Below, one piece after another: positions 17,550-26,165 of a DNA stretch of 64,000 bases. Position 1 is the first letter of the stretch; each line of letters starts with the position of its first letter. The stretch comes from Modestobacter marinus. GTDB lineage: Bacteria > Actinomycetota > Actinomycetes > Mycobacteriales > Geodermatophilaceae. The position numbers were made by a program, and so were the translations under genes. The stretch spans positions 1-64,000 of the forward strand of contig NZ_JABGCH010000011.1 in assembly GCF_019799945.1 (NCBI RefSeq), in the 5' to 3' direction. The notes under the pieces are model-generated. The model worked only from the letters and a program-made list of their open reading frames with translations, was not told the DNA's origin and did not search any database.

Positions 17550-18391
17550 CGACCGGCCGCCAGGGCGACGGCGCGCACCTTCTCCGGCGCGGCGCGACCC
17601 CACCAGCGGCCGTTCTCCTTCGCCGCCGAGGCCACGATCGCCCCGTCGCACTCACGCAGCAGCGGCCCAACGTTCTGCGGGTCGATCCCGCTGCCGATGA
17701 TCACGGGGAGCTGCGTGTGGTCGCGGATGCCGACGACCTCCTCGACCGAGGTGGCGTGACCGGTGCGGGAACCGGTGGCGATGAGGACGTCGGCGTCGAA
17801 GAACTCGGCGTCCTCGGTCTGCTCGGCCAGTGTCCGGTCGGCGACGATCGCGTGGGCGCCGTGTTTCACGTGGACGTCGGCGAAGACCTTCACCGGCCCG
17901 GCCCCGATCGCGTGCCGGTAGCGGGTGGTGGTCGCCGCCTGACCCTCGATGACCCCCTCGTTGGCGACGTAGGCGTTGACCCACTGGTTGACCCGGACCC
18001 ACCCGGCGCCGGCGGCCCAGGCGGAGGCGACGGAGCACTGGCCGGCGTTCGACAGCACGCTGACACCCACCGAGGGGCCGAGCTCGGCCACCACCGCGGC
18101 AGTGATGACGCCCATCGCCGCGGCCACCTCGTAGCCGTGCTGCCCGGGCTTGAGGAAGGGCAGGTCCCAGTGGTTCTCGACGATCACCGAGTCGAAGCCG
18201 TTGTCGACGTAGGTCCGGGCCTCCTCGACGGCGAACCGGCAGAGCTCGGCCACCGGCTGGCCGCGGTAGGACGGGCTCCCGGGGAGCGGGGGCAGGTGCA
18301 CCGCACCGACCAGCACCTTCTCCGAGGCGAACAGCTCGGCGATCGCCGAGGGCTTGCGGGGGTAGACCCCGAGCGGTCCGGTCACGTCCAC
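17546..18391 (-). CDS. BtpA/SgcQ-family protein
   Basis: A 281-residue TIM-barrel-like protein of the BtpA family (SgcQ-like), often found in carbohydrate or nucleoside utilisation operons. Conserved stretches are VLVGAVHLPPLPGSP, NGFDSVIVENHWDLPF, FADVHVKHGAHAI and VIIGSGIDPQNV. The reaction is not established for most members. The start is a GTG at 18391 or, with better spacing to GGAG, the GTG two codons downstream. It is the first gene of the leftward operon and lies next to the LacI-type operator at 18400. Confidence 0.85.
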   Translation of the reverse strand: MDVTGPLGVYPRKPSAIAELFASEKVLVGAVHLPPLPGSPSYRGQPVAELCRFAVEEARTYVDNGFDSVIVENHWDLPFLKPGQHGYEVAAAMGVITAAVVAELGPSVGVSVLSNAGQCSVASAWAAGAGWVRVNQWVNAYVANEGVIEGQAATTTRYRHAIGAGPVKVFADVHVKHGAHAIVADRTLAEQTEDAEFFDADVLIATGSRTGHATSVEEVVGIRDHTQLPVIIGSGIDPQNVGPLLRECDGAIVASAAKENGRWWGRAAPEKVRAVALAAGR

Positions 18392-18399
18392 GACTCCGA

Positions 18400-18413
18400 T
18401 GTAATCGATTGCC
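18400..18413. promoter_or_regulatory. LacI-family operator O1
   Basis: TGTAATCGATTGCC fits the LacI-family consensus TGnAAnCGnTTnCA except for the last base. It lies nine bases upstream of the first start codon of the btpA gene, so a bound repressor would block that promoter. Confidence 0.7.
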
Positions 18414-18457
18414 CAACCAGGGGAACGCTAGCGCCCCGGGCCCTGGTGCAGTCAAGA

Positions 18458-18471
18458 GGCAATCGTTTACA
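18458..18471. promoter_or_regulatory. LacI-family operator O2
   Basis: Reverse-strand TGTAAACGATTGCC differs from O1 at a single position and fits the same consensus. It lies 58 bases from O1, between the divergent btpA and lacI-type genes. Two sites in inverted orientation suggest cooperative binding and autoregulation. Confidence 0.7.
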
Positions 18472-18583
18472 TTCAGATTGCGGCTGGTCGGTCCCGCGTT
18501 ACCGTGCTGACACGTGCACTCTGCGGGGTCGCCGCGGCCGCGTCGGGCAGGATGACGCCGTACCGCGACGGACGGGAGGGCGC

Positions 18584-19588
18584 GTGCAGAGGGTGACGAT
18601 CCGCGACGTCGCCGAGCGGGCGCAGGTCTCGACCGCGACCGTCTCCCGCGCCCTGTCCGGGGCCAAGCCGGTCAGCCCGGCGGTCCGCGAGCAGGTGCAG
18701 CGCGCCGCCGACGAGCTCGGCTACGCGGGCAACGGCATCGCCAGCGCCCTGCGGCGCAGCCGCACCGACACCGTGGGCATGCTGGTGCCCAGCATCGCCA
18801 ACCCGTTCTTCACCGGCCTGGTCGAGCACGTCGAGCACACACTGCAGCAGGCCGGCCGGCAGCTCTTCCTGTGCTCGTCACGCTCCGACCCGGAGCTGGA
18901 GGCGCAGCGGCTGCGCAGCCTGGTCGCCCGGCAGGTCGACGGCATCATCATCAGCCCGGTGCACGGCAGCCTGAGCACCCCCGCCGTCCAGCGCGCCGCC
19001 CGGGAGCTGCCCCTCGTGCAGGTCGACCGGTACGTCTCCGGCGTCGACAGCGACTGGATCGGGGTGGACGACGACGCGGCCCTGGACCTGGTGATGACCC
19101 ACCTCGCCGAGCGCGGCGTGCGCAGCGCCGCCTTCGTGAGCTCGCAGCTGACCAACTCCTCCACCGAGCTACGGCTCGCCGGGTTCCGCCGGCACGCCGC
19201 GCGGCTGGACGTCGCGGTGCCCGCGGGGCACGTCCTGCTCGGCGAGTACTCCATCGAGTGGGGACGGCAGGCCGCCGCCGGCCTGATCGCCGCCGGGAGG
19301 CTGCCGGACGCGGTGGTGTGCGCCGACGACCTCATCGCGCTGGGCGTGCTGCAGGCGTGCGCCGCGGCCGGCGTCGCCGTGCCCGGCGACGTGCTGGTCA
19401 CCGGGTTCGACGACATCCCCTACTCGGCGCTGTCCGCCCCGCCGCTGACCACCGTCCACCAGCCCCAGGCCGAGATCGCGGCCGAGGCGGTGCGGCTGCT
19501 CTCCCGCGTGCTGGGCGACGAGCCCACGGCGCACGACCGGGTGGCGCTGCGCCCGTCGCTGATCGTGCGGGCGAGCACCGGCGGCTGA
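18584..19588 (+). CDS. LacI-family transcriptional regulator
   Basis: A 334-residue repressor. The N-terminal helix-turn-helix (VTIRDVAERAQVSTATVSRAL) is followed by the hinge and a sugar-binding-like effector domain from about residue 60, with VGMLVPSIANPFF, DGIIISPVHG and VLVTGFDDIPYSALSAPPLT. GTG at 18584 has GGGAGGG seven bases upstream. It is divergent from the btpA-pfkB-ABC operon with two matching operators in between, so it almost certainly controls that operon. Effector unknown. Confidence 0.93.
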   Translation: MQRVTIRDVAERAQVSTATVSRALSGAKPVSPAVREQVQRAADELGYAGNGIASALRRSRTDTVGMLVPSIANPFFTGLVEHVEHTLQQAGRQLFLCSSRSDPELEAQRLRSLVARQVDGIIISPVHGSLSTPAVQRAARELPLVQVDRYVSGVDSDWIGVDDDAALDLVMTHLAERGVRSAAFVSSQLTNSSTELRLAGFRRHAARLDVAVPAGHVLLGEYSIEWGRQAAAGLIAAGRLPDAVVCADDLIALGVLQACAAAGVAVPGDVLVTGFDDIPYSALSAPPLTTVHQPQAEIAAEAVRLLSRVLGDEPTAHDRVALRPSLIVRASTGG

Positions 19589-19592
19589 TCGC

Positions 19593-19606
19593 GTTCCACG
19601 TGGAAC
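19593..19606. other. parS-like ParB-binding palindrome (perfect)
   Basis: GTTCCACGTGGAAC fills most of the 23-base gap between the convergent lacI-type and M20 peptidase genes. Confidence 0.75.
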
Positions 19607-19611
19607 GCCGC

Positions 19612-20697
19612 TCAGCGGCCCCAGCGGGTGAGCACGTCCCCGAAGGCGGTGACCGCCTGGTGCACTTCGGCCAGCTCGACGTACTCGTCGACGGCGTGCA
19701 TGACCGCCGGGGTGCCCGGCCCCCACACGACGATCGGGGCCCGGCCGGTGACGCCGGTGAGCACCGACGCGTCGGTGAAGTAGGTCGCCGGCGTCCGCTC
19801 CACCGCCGCGGGCAGGCCGGTGACCCACGGGTCGTCGGCGGGCGTGCGCACGGGCGGCAGGTCGACCAGCACGTCGATGCCGGCCACCTCGGGCTGCTGC
19901 TCCCACCAGGTGCGCAGCTGCTGGCCCGTGCCGACGGTGCGCTGGTCGACCACCAGCTCGGCCCGGTCGGGGACGACGTTGGGCACGGTGCCGCTGCGCA
20001 GCACGCCGGGGTTCCAGGTCTCCCGGCCCAGGAACGGCTCGGTGCCCAGTGGCAGGTGCTCACCGGCCCGGCTCAGCACCGCGACGAGGTCCAGGAGCGC
20101 GTTGTGGCCGCGCTCGGGGGTGCTGCCGTGCGCGGCGACGCCCTCGGCCCGGACCCGGAGCCAGAGCGCCCCCTTGTGACCGAGCACCACGCGGTTGCCG
20201 GTCGCCTCGGGGACGACGACCGCGCCCACGGCCAGCTCGGCGACCGCGCCGACCGCGGCCGCGGCACCGCGGGAGCCGGTCTCCTCGTCGCTGGTGAGCA
20301 GCAGGGCCACCGGGGTCCCCGGGTCCGCGGCGGCCACCGCGGCGGCGGACGCGACCACCCCGGCCTTCATGTCCGACCCGCCGCGGCCCCAGATCCGCCC
20401 GCCGTCCAGCTCGGCGCTGAACGGGTCGCGCTGCCAGCTGCCCGGATCGGCAGCCGGGACCGTGTCGACGTGGCAGGCCAGCAGCAGCCGCGGCCGGTCC
20501 GGCGCGGCGGGGGAGGTGAGCAGCGTCCACGGCTGGTCCCGATCGGTGCCGTCCCGCCGCTGGAGGTGCGGTGCGGCGGCGAGGACCGCGTCGGCGATCG
20601 TGCCGAGCACCGCCCGCTGCGCGGCGGCGTCCCCGGAGACCGTCGGGGTGCGGACGAGCTCGCGGAGCAGGTCGACGGCGTCCACGGCGCGACTCAC
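19612..20697 (-). CDS. M20-family metallopeptidase (ArgE/DapE-like)
   Basis: A 361-residue zinc amidohydrolase. Metal and catalytic motifs are LLACHVDTVPA (His and Asp), GRGGSDMKAG (bridging Asp) and TSDEETGS (catalytic Glu and metal Glu). A dimerisation domain inserts around residues 160-270 (AHGSTPERGHNALLDL). The family removes acyl or aminoacyl groups from amino acids or dipeptides; the substrate is not determined. GTG at 20697 overlaps the stop of the upstream small gene (GTGA). Confidence 0.9.
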   Translation of the reverse strand: MSRAVDAVDLLRELVRTPTVSGDAAAQRAVLGTIADAVLAAAPHLQRRDGTDRDQPWTLLTSPAAPDRPRLLLACHVDTVPAADPGSWQRDPFSAELDGGRIWGRGGSDMKAGVVASAAAVAAADPGTPVALLLTSDEETGSRGAAAAVGAVAELAVGAVVVPEATGNRVVLGHKGALWLRVRAEGVAAHGSTPERGHNALLDLVAVLSRAGEHLPLGTEPFLGRETWNPGVLRSGTVPNVVPDRAELVVDQRTVGTGQQLRTWWEQQPEVAGIDVLVDLPPVRTPADDPWVTGLPAAVERTPATYFTDASVLTGVTGRAPIVVWGPGTPAVMHAVDEYVELAEVHQAVTAFGDVLTRWGR

Positions 20698-20927
20698 GAG
20701 GAGTACTGGCAGGCCTGGCACAGGCCCGTGTCGTCGGGGACGTCCTCGACGGCGACGATCTCGACCCACTGGCCGCACAGCCCCGGGACCTGCTCGCTCG
20801 CCTCGCGCGCGGCCCGGCCCGGGCCCTCCGCGACAGCGTGCAGCGGCCCGGTCCACCGCGCGGCCGGCGGGACCTGCTGGGGATCCGGAGCCACGCCGTT
20901 CAGCGCGCGCCCGACGAGGTTCGGCAT
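20694..20927 (-). CDS. Small protein with C-terminal CxxC, unknown function
   Basis: A 77-residue protein (MPNLVGRALNGVAPDPQQ...) ending in GLCQACQYSS, which contains a CxxC pair. The ATG at 20927 is the probable start; an earlier start would add 28 Arg-rich residues from the terminator region. Its stop overlaps the M20 peptidase start by GTGA, so it is expressed. Metal or redox function of the CxxC is possible but unsupported. Confidence 0.6.
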   Translation of the reverse strand: MPNLVGRALNGVAPDPQQVPPAARWTGPLHAVAEGPGRAAREASEQVPGLCGQWVEIVAVEDVPDDTGLCQACQYSS

Positions 20928-20993
20928 GCGCCCAGCCTGCCCCCTCACCGCCCGGCGCACCCACCGGGGGCGGGCGCCGGCGTCCGACCGCAG

Positions 20994-21041
20994 CAACGCC
21001 TGTCCCCGCACACCGACCCTCGTGCGGGGGGACAGGCGTTG
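20994..21041 (-). terminator. Rho-independent-type hairpin after glpD
   Basis: Bases 20994-21011 and 21022-21041 form an inverted repeat (CAACGCCTGTCCCC arm) with a two-base bulge and a ten-base loop. It lies 28 bases past the glpD stop and separates glpD from the small CxxC gene. No U-tract follows, as usual in high-GC actinobacteria. Confidence 0.75.
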
Positions 21042-21068
21042 ATCACGTCACCTGATCGACGCTCGCTT

Positions 21069-22796
21069 TCAGTGCAGGGCTCGGCCCACTGCCACGGCTC
21101 GGGTGTCGGGGGCGGCGGCCCGGACGGCGTCCGCGGCCTGGTCGTCGGCCGCCTCCTGCGAGCGGCGCTCGGCGTCGACCCGGGCGCGGTAGCTGTCCAC
21201 CTCGTTGGTGATCCGCCCCTCGTCCCAGCCCAGGACCCCGGCCACCGCGCGGGCGACCGGCTCCGCCGAGTCGACCCCGCGGTGCGGGGTCTCGATGGAG
21301 ATCCGGGTGCGGCGGGCAAGCAGGTCGTCCAGGTGCTGGGCACCCTCGTGCGCCGCGCCGTACACGAGCTCGACCATGAGGTACTCCTCGGCGCCGGGGA
21401 CCGGCTCGAGCAGCGTCGGGTCGTCGGCCGCCAGCGAGAGGACCTCCGGGGTGAGCGACCCGTACCGGTTGAGCAGGTGCTCGGCGCGGAAGTGCGGGAT
21501 GCCCCACCGCTCGGAGAGCGCGTCCAGGGAGTTGAGCATCGCCGCGTAGCCCTCGGCCCCGACCAGCGGGATGTTCTTGGTGACGCTGGGCGGGACCGGC
21601 CGGGTCACGTCGTCAGCGACGGCGTCCACCGCGTCGGCGGCCATCGGCCGGTAGGTCGTGTACTTGCCGCCGGCCACGGCGATGACGCCGGGCATCGGCC
21701 GGGCCACCGCGTGCTCGCGGGACAGCTGGCTGGTCAGCTCGGACTCGCCGGACAGCAGCGGGCGCAGGCCGGCGTACACACCGGTGATGTCGTCGTGCGT
21801 GAGCGGCACCGCCAGGACGGCGTTGACGTGCTCCAGGATGTAGTCGATGTCGGCCCGAGACGCCGCGGGGTGCGCCTTGTCCAGCGTCCAGTCGGTGTCC
21901 GTCGTCCCGACGATCCAGTGGCTGCCCCAGGGGATGACGAACAGCACGGACTTCTCGGTGCGCAGGATCAGCCCGGTCTCGCCGTTGATCCGGTCGCGCG
22001 GGACGACGATGTGCACGCCCTTGCTGGCGCGCACGTGGAACCGGCCACGGCCGCCGACCAGGGTCTGGATGTCGTCGGTCCACACGCCGGTCGCGTTGAC
22101 CACGACCTCGGCGCGGACGTCCACCTCCTGCCCGGTCTCGACGTCCCGGACGCGGACGCCGGTGACCCGGCCGCCGGCGTGGTGGAAGGCCACGACCTCG
22201 GCGGAGTTGAGCACGGTCGCGCCGTACACGGCGGCGGTGCGGGCGACGCTGAGAGTGTGCCGCGCGTCGTCGCCCTGCGCGTCGAAGTAGCGGATGGCGC
22301 CGACCAGCGCGTCGGGCTTGAGCGCCGGGAAGAGCTTGCGGGCACCGGTGCGGGTGAGCTGCTTGTGCATCGGCATCGGGGCCGACAGCGCGCCCATCCG
22401 GGCCAGTCCGTCGTACAGGGTGATCCCGGCGGTCACGTACGGCCGCTCCCAGTGCTTGGTGAGCGGATAGAGGAAGGGCACCGGCTTGACCAGGTGCGGC
22501 GCGAGCCGGGTGACGCTGAGGTCGCGCTCGTGCAGCGCCTCGCGGACCAGGTTGAACTCGAAGGACTCCAGGTAGCGGAGCCCACCGTGGAAGAGCTTCG
22601 ACGAGCGGGACGACGTGCCACTGGCGAAGTCGCGGGCCTCGACCAGCGCGGTGCGCAGGCCGCGGGTGGCGGCGTCCAGCGCGACACCCGCGCCGGTCAC
22701 CCCCGCTCCGACGACCAGGACCTCGAACTGGGTCGCCGCGAGCTCAGCCCAGGCCCGGGCACGCTGCTCGGGGCCGAGCGGGGGGACTGCGGTCAT
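21069..22796 (-). CDS. glpD: Aerobic glycerol-3-phosphate dehydrogenase
   Basis: A 575-residue FAD flavoprotein that oxidises glycerol 3-phosphate to dihydroxyacetone phosphate and passes electrons to the quinone pool at the membrane. The dinucleotide fold [21 protein letters not shown] is at about 26-46. Family signatures are [16 protein letters not shown] and [10 protein letters not shown]. The C-terminal helical DAO_C domain contains [11 protein letters not shown]. It is divergent from iclR-glpK, sharing an operator-like palindrome at 22869. Together with the two glpK and glpF genes it completes glycerol catabolism. Confidence 0.96.
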   Translation of the reverse strand: MTAVPPLGPEQRARAWAELAATQFEVLVVGAGVTGAGVALDAATRGLRTALVEARDFASGTSSRSSKLFHGGLRYLESFEFNLVREALHERDLSVTRLAPHLVKPVPFLYPLTKHWERPYVTAGITLYDGLARMGALSAPMPMHKQLTRTGARKLFPALKPDALVGAIRYFDAQGDDARHTLSVARTAAVYGATVLNSAEVVAFHHAGGRVTGVRVRDVETGQEVDVRAEVVVNATGVWTDDIQTLVGGRGRFHVRASKGVHIVVPRDRINGETGLILRTEKSVLFVIPWGSHWIVGTTDTDWTLDKAHPAASRADIDYILEHVNAVLAVPLTHDDITGVYAGLRPLLSGESELTSQLSREHAVARPMPGVIAVAGGKYTTYRPMAADAVDAVADDVTRPVPPSVTKNIPLVGAEGYAAMLNSLDALSERWGIPHFRAEHLLNRYGSLTPEVLSLAADDPTLLEPVPGAEEYLMVELVYGAAHEGAQHLDDLLARRTRISIETPHRGVDSAEPVARAVAGVLGWDEGRITNEVDSYRARVDAERRSQEAADDQAADAVRAAAPDTRAVAVGRALH

Positions 22797-22868
22797 TCGG
22801 ACACCTCCGACGGGACGGGCTCGGGATCCACGTTAGGCGGGGCGGTTCTCCACCGTCGACGTCTCGTG

Positions 22869-22883
22869 TTCGACATCGTCGGA
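22869..22883. promoter_or_regulatory. Operator-like palindrome between glpD and iclR
   Basis: TTCGACATCGTCGGA has arms TTCGAC/GTCGGA around ATC. Thirteen of its 15 bases recur upstream of glpF at 25198-25212. A site for the adjacent IclR-type regulator is inferred. Confidence 0.55.
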
Positions 22884-22907
22884 CGGATCTGGCCTACCGT
22901 GCCCGCC

Positions 22908-23669
22908 ATGCCGGGCAGTGTGCAGTCTCTGGAGCGCGCTGCGGCGATCCTGCGCGCGATCGCCGGATCCGGCGGCCAGATGGGCGTCACCGAGCTGGCC
23001 GGTGCGGTGGGGTTGGCCAAGACCACCGCCCACGGGCTGCTGCGCACCTTGCTCTCGCTGGGGTTCGTGGAGCAGGACGCCGACTCCGGGCGGTACCTGC
23101 TGGGCACCGGGCTGCTGGACCTCGGGTCCCACTACCTCGACGCCAACGAGCTGCGCTCCCGCGCCTCGAACTGGTGCGACTCGCTGGCCGCCCGCAGCGG
23201 CTGCTCGGTGCGGCTGGGCACCCTGGCCGGGTTCCAGGTGGTCGTCGTCCACCACGTCTTCCGGCCGGACGACTCCGCCCAGGAGCTGGAGGTCGGTGCG
23301 GCGCTGCCGGCCCACGCCACCGTCCTGGGCAAGGTGCTGCTGGCCTTCCGGCCGGCTGCCAGCCGGCCGCCGGCGGACCCCCGGCTGGAGCGGTCGACCG
23401 CCGCGACGATCGTCGACCCCGCCGCGTTGACCGCCGAGCTCAAGGGGGTGCGCGGGCGCGGCTGGGCGGTCCAGCGCGAGGAGCGCGTCCCCGGCGAGGG
23501 CGGGTTGGCGGCGCCGGTGCACGGCGCCGGCGGCCTGGTGGTCGCCGCGCTGGGGGTGACCGCTCCGGTGCCGGAGGTGTTCGGGAGCGCCGGCGCGGTC
23601 CGCCCGGCGCTGCTGGAGATGGTGCTGGAGGCGGCCGCGGCGGTCTCCCGGGAGCTGGTGCGGTCGTGA
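22908..23669 (+). CDS. IclR-family regulator of glycerol metabolism (GylR-like)
   Basis: A 253-residue regulator. The N-terminal winged helix covers about residues 5-65 ([38 protein letters not shown]). The IclR effector domain follows ([36 protein letters not shown]). Its stop overlaps the glpK start by GTGA and it is divergent from glpD, the arrangement of glycerol-operon IclR regulators such as GylR. ATG at 22908 is used; an in-frame GTG nine bases upstream is equally possible. Glycerol or glycerol 3-phosphate is the likely effector. Confidence 0.9.
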   Translation: MPGSVQSLERAAAILRAIAGSGGQMGVTELAGAVGLAKTTAHGLLRTLLSLGFVEQDADSGRYLLGTGLLDLGSHYLDANELRSRASNWCDSLAARSGCSVRLGTLAGFQVVVVHHVFRPDDSAQELEVGAALPAHATVLGKVLLAFRPAASRPPADPRLERSTAATIVDPAALTAELKGVRGRGWAVQREERVPGEGGLAAPVHGAGGLVVAALGVTAPVPEVFGSAGAVRPALLEMVLEAAAAVSRELVRS

Positions 23670-25180
23670 CCGAGCGCTACGTCCTGGCCGTCGACCAGGG
23701 AACCACCTCGACCCGCGCGATCGTCTTCGACCGGGGCGGCCGGCTGGTCGCCGTCCGCCAGCGCGAGCACCGGCAGTTCTTCCCCCGGCCGGGCTGGGTC
23801 GAGCACGACCCGGAGGAGATCTGGGCGAACACCCAGCTCACCGCGGCCCAGGTGCTGCGCGACGTGGCCGGGCGCCCGGGGCGCGTGGTCGCGCTGGGGA
23901 TCGCCAACCAGCGGGAGACGACGGTCGTCTGGGAGCGGGCCACCGGCCGGCCGGTGCTGCGGGCACTGGTCTGGCAGGACACCCGCACCGGCCCGCTGGT
24001 GGAGGAGCTGTCCGCCCGGCCGGACGCCGCGATCGTGCGGGAGCGCGCCGGCATGGAGATCGCCGGCTACTTCGCCGGCCCGCGGCTGCGCTGGGTGCTC
24101 GACGCCGTCCCGCGCGCGCGGGAGCGCGCCGAACGCGGCGAGCTGCTCTTCGGCACGATGGAGAGCTGGCTGATCTGGAACCTCACCGGCGGGCCGGACG
24201 GCGGCGTCCACGTCACCGACGTCACCAACGCCAGCCGCACGCTGCTGATGGACGTGCGCACCTGCGCGTGGGACCCCGACCTGCTGGACTTCTTCGGGGT
24301 GCCCGGCGCGATGCTGCCGGAGATCCGGCCCTCGATCGGGGTGCTGGGGACGGCAACCGCCCTGCCGGTGCCGGTGCCGATCGGCGGCGCCCTGGGCGAC
24401 CAGCAGGCCGCGCTCTTCGGGCAGACCTGCTTCTCCCCCGGCGAGGCCAAGTGCACCTACGGGACCGGGAGCTTCCTGCTGCAGAACACCGGCACCGAGC
24501 TGGTCCACTCGGCGCACGGGTTGATCAGCACGGTCGCCTACCAGCTGGCGGGGGAGCCGGCGCACTACGCGCTGGAGGGCTCGATCGCGGTCACCGGCGC
24601 CCTGGTGCAGTGGCTGCGGGACGGCCTGGGGCTGATCGGCTCGGCGCCGGAGGTGGAGACCCTCGCCCGCACGGTCGACGACAACGGCGGGTGCTACATC
24701 GTGCCGGCCTTCTCCGGGCTGCTCGCCCCGCACTGGCAGGGGGAGGCCCGCGGGCTGGTCGCCGGGCTGACGTCGTACGTGACCAAGGGACACCTGGCCC
24801 GGGCGGTGCTGGAGGCCACCGGGTGGCAGACCCGGGACGTCGTCCGGGCGATGGACGCCGACTCGGGGCTGCCCCTGTCCGCGCTGCGCGTCGACGGCGG
24901 CATGACCACCAACAACCTGCTCATGCAGTTCCTCGCCGACGTCCTCGACACCCCCGTCGTGCGCCCGATGGTCGGCGAGACGGTGAGCCTGGGTGCCGGG
25001 TACGCCGCCGGGCTGGCCGTGGGCATGTGGTCGGACACCGAGGCGCTGCGCGGGAACTGGCACCGCTCGGCCCAGTGGTCACCACGCCCGCAGCGGGCCG
25101 CCGAGCTCGACGCCGAGTACGCCGCCTGGGAGCGCGCCGTCCGGCTGAGCATCGCCTGGGGCGACCGGCACTTCCGCTGA
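23666..25180 (+). CDS. glpK: Glycerol kinase (first copy)
   Basis: A 504-residue FGGY-family kinase making glycerol 3-phosphate from glycerol and ATP. The N-terminal phosphate-binding motif is [15 protein letters not shown]. The glycerol contacts are in [12 protein letters not shown] and the region WQDTRTG. FGGY signatures [12 protein letters not shown] and [16 protein letters not shown] are present. GTG at 23666 overlaps the iclR stop (GTGA). The second glycerol kinase at 26166 is of nearly the same length but clearly diverged, so this is not a recent duplication. Confidence 0.95.
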   Translation: MTERYVLAVDQGTTSTRAIVFDRGGRLVAVRQREHRQFFPRPGWVEHDPEEIWANTQLTAAQVLRDVAGRPGRVVALGIANQRETTVVWERATGRPVLRALVWQDTRTGPLVEELSARPDAAIVRERAGMEIAGYFAGPRLRWVLDAVPRARERAERGELLFGTMESWLIWNLTGGPDGGVHVTDVTNASRTLLMDVRTCAWDPDLLDFFGVPGAMLPEIRPSIGVLGTATALPVPVPIGGALGDQQAALFGQTCFSPGEAKCTYGTGSFLLQNTGTELVHSAHGLISTVAYQLAGEPAHYALEGSIAVTGALVQWLRDGLGLIGSAPEVETLARTVDDNGGCYIVPAFSGLLAPHWQGEARGLVAGLTSYVTKGHLARAVLEATGWQTRDVVRAMDADSGLPLSALRVDGGMTTNNLLMQFLADVLDTPVVRPMVGETVSLGAGYAAGLAVGMWSDTEALRGNWHRSAQWSPRPQRAAELDAEYAAWERAVRLSIAWGDRHFR

Positions 25181-25197
25181 GTGACGCCCCGCGTCCG

Positions 25198-25212
25198 TCC
25201 GACATCGTCGTA
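25198..25212. promoter_or_regulatory. Operator-like palindrome upstream of glpF
   Basis: TCCGACATCGTCGTA, with arms TCCGAC/GTCGTA, shares its ten-base core CGACATCGTC and most flanking bases with the glpD/iclR site at 22869. This suggests one regulator controls glpD, iclR-glpK and glpF-glpK. Confidence 0.55.
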
Positions 25213-25239
25213 CAGCGACCGTTGCCCGGTGTTGATCAC

Positions 25240-25255
25240 TGTGATTACGGTCACC
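25240..25255. promoter_or_regulatory. CRP-like site upstream of glpF
   Basis: TGTGATTACGGTCACC matches the CRP/FNR-family consensus TGTGA-N6-TCACA in all but the final base. It lies about 70 bases before the glpF start, which would suit activation by a cAMP-receptor-type protein. Confidence 0.55.
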
Positions 25256-25326
25256 CGGCCAGTCGCCGTCTCCTGCCCCCCGGCCGGGCGGCGGCACCGC
25301 ATCACCGACGACGAGGAGAGCCGCGC

Positions 25327-26064
25327 GTGGACACGACCAGTCTGTGGACCGTCTTCGGCAGTGAAGTGCTCGGTACCGGCGTCCTGCTGCTGCTGGGCGT
25401 CGGCGTGGTCGCCAACGTCGCGTTGCCCAGGACCTACGGCAACGGCGGTGGCTGGATCGTCATCATCTTCGGCTGGGGACTCGCCGTCTTCGCCGGCGTC
25501 TACGCCGCCGCGTCCTCCGGGGCGCACCTGAACCCGGCCGTGACCCTCGGACTGCTGGCCAGCGGTACGGACCAGTACGCGCCCGGGGTGGACGTCACCG
25601 TCGCGAGCACGCTCGTCTACCTGATCGCCGAGCTCATCGGGGCGTTCCTGGGCGCCGTCGTGGCGTTCCTGGCCTACCGCGCGCACTACAACGACCCCGA
25701 CGCCGCCGGCACCCAGCTGGGCACCTTCTCCACCGGCCCGGCGATCAAGAGCACGGGGGACAACCTGGTCACCGAGGCCATCGGCACGTTCGTGCTCGTC
25801 TACATCATCCTCCGGTTCGGGGACACCCCGAGCGAGATCGGGCCGCTGGCCGTGGCGCTGCTGGTCGTCGGCATCGGCGCCTCGCTGGGCGGTCCGACCG
25901 GCTACGCCATCAACCCGGCCCGCGACCTGGGCCCGCGCATCGCGCACGCCGTGCTGCCCATCCGCGGCAAGGGCGACAGCAACTGGGGCTACTCCTGGGT
26001 GCCCGTCGTCGGTCCGATCGTCGGCGGCGTGGCCGCCGGCCTGTTCTCGCACGTCTCGATCTGA
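25327..26064 (+). CDS. glpF: Glycerol uptake facilitator (aquaglyceroporin)
   Basis: A 245-residue MIP-family channel with six hydrophobic segments and the two half-helix NPA motifs, [12 protein letters not shown] and [13 protein letters not shown]. The Asp after the second NPA (NPARD) is the mark of glycerol-conducting aquaglyceroporins. GTG at 25327 has GAGGAGAG upstream. It lies between two glycerol kinase genes, with operator- and CRP-like sites in the 146-base upstream gap. Confidence 0.95.
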   Translation: MDTTSLWTVFGSEVLGTGVLLLLGVGVVANVALPRTYGNGGGWIVIIFGWGLAVFAGVYAAASSGAHLNPAVTLGLLASGTDQYAPGVDVTVASTLVYLIAELIGAFLGAVVAFLAYRAHYNDPDAAGTQLGTFSTGPAIKSTGDNLVTEAIGTFVLVYIILRFGDTPSEIGPLAVALLVVGIGASLGGPTGYAINPARDLGPRIAHAVLPIRGKGDSNWGYSWVPVVGPIVGGVAAGLFSHVSI

Positions 26065-26076
26065 CCCCTCTTCCAC

Positions 26077-26119
26077 CCGGGGCCCGAGGCGAGCAGCCTT
26101 CCCCCCACGCGGGCCCCGG
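26077..26119 (+). terminator. Inverted repeat between glpF and the second glpK
   Basis: CCGGGGCCCG at 26077-26086 pairs perfectly with CGGGCCCCGG at 26110-26119 across a 23-base loop. It may attenuate transcription from glpF into the following kinase or stabilise the mRNA end. Confidence 0.45.
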
Positions 26120-26165
26120 ACCCCATCCGACCCGTAGCAGGACACGACCGAGCAAGGAGGCTCCC

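Noticed and set aside
17863-17876. GTTTCACGTGGACG inside the BtpA-family gene as a parS site
   Set aside because: The right arm has mismatches that break the palindrome. Counted as coincidence in coding sequence.
22024-22037. CGCGCACGTGGAAC in glpD as a parS site
   Set aside because: Only a half-site, within conserved coding sequence.
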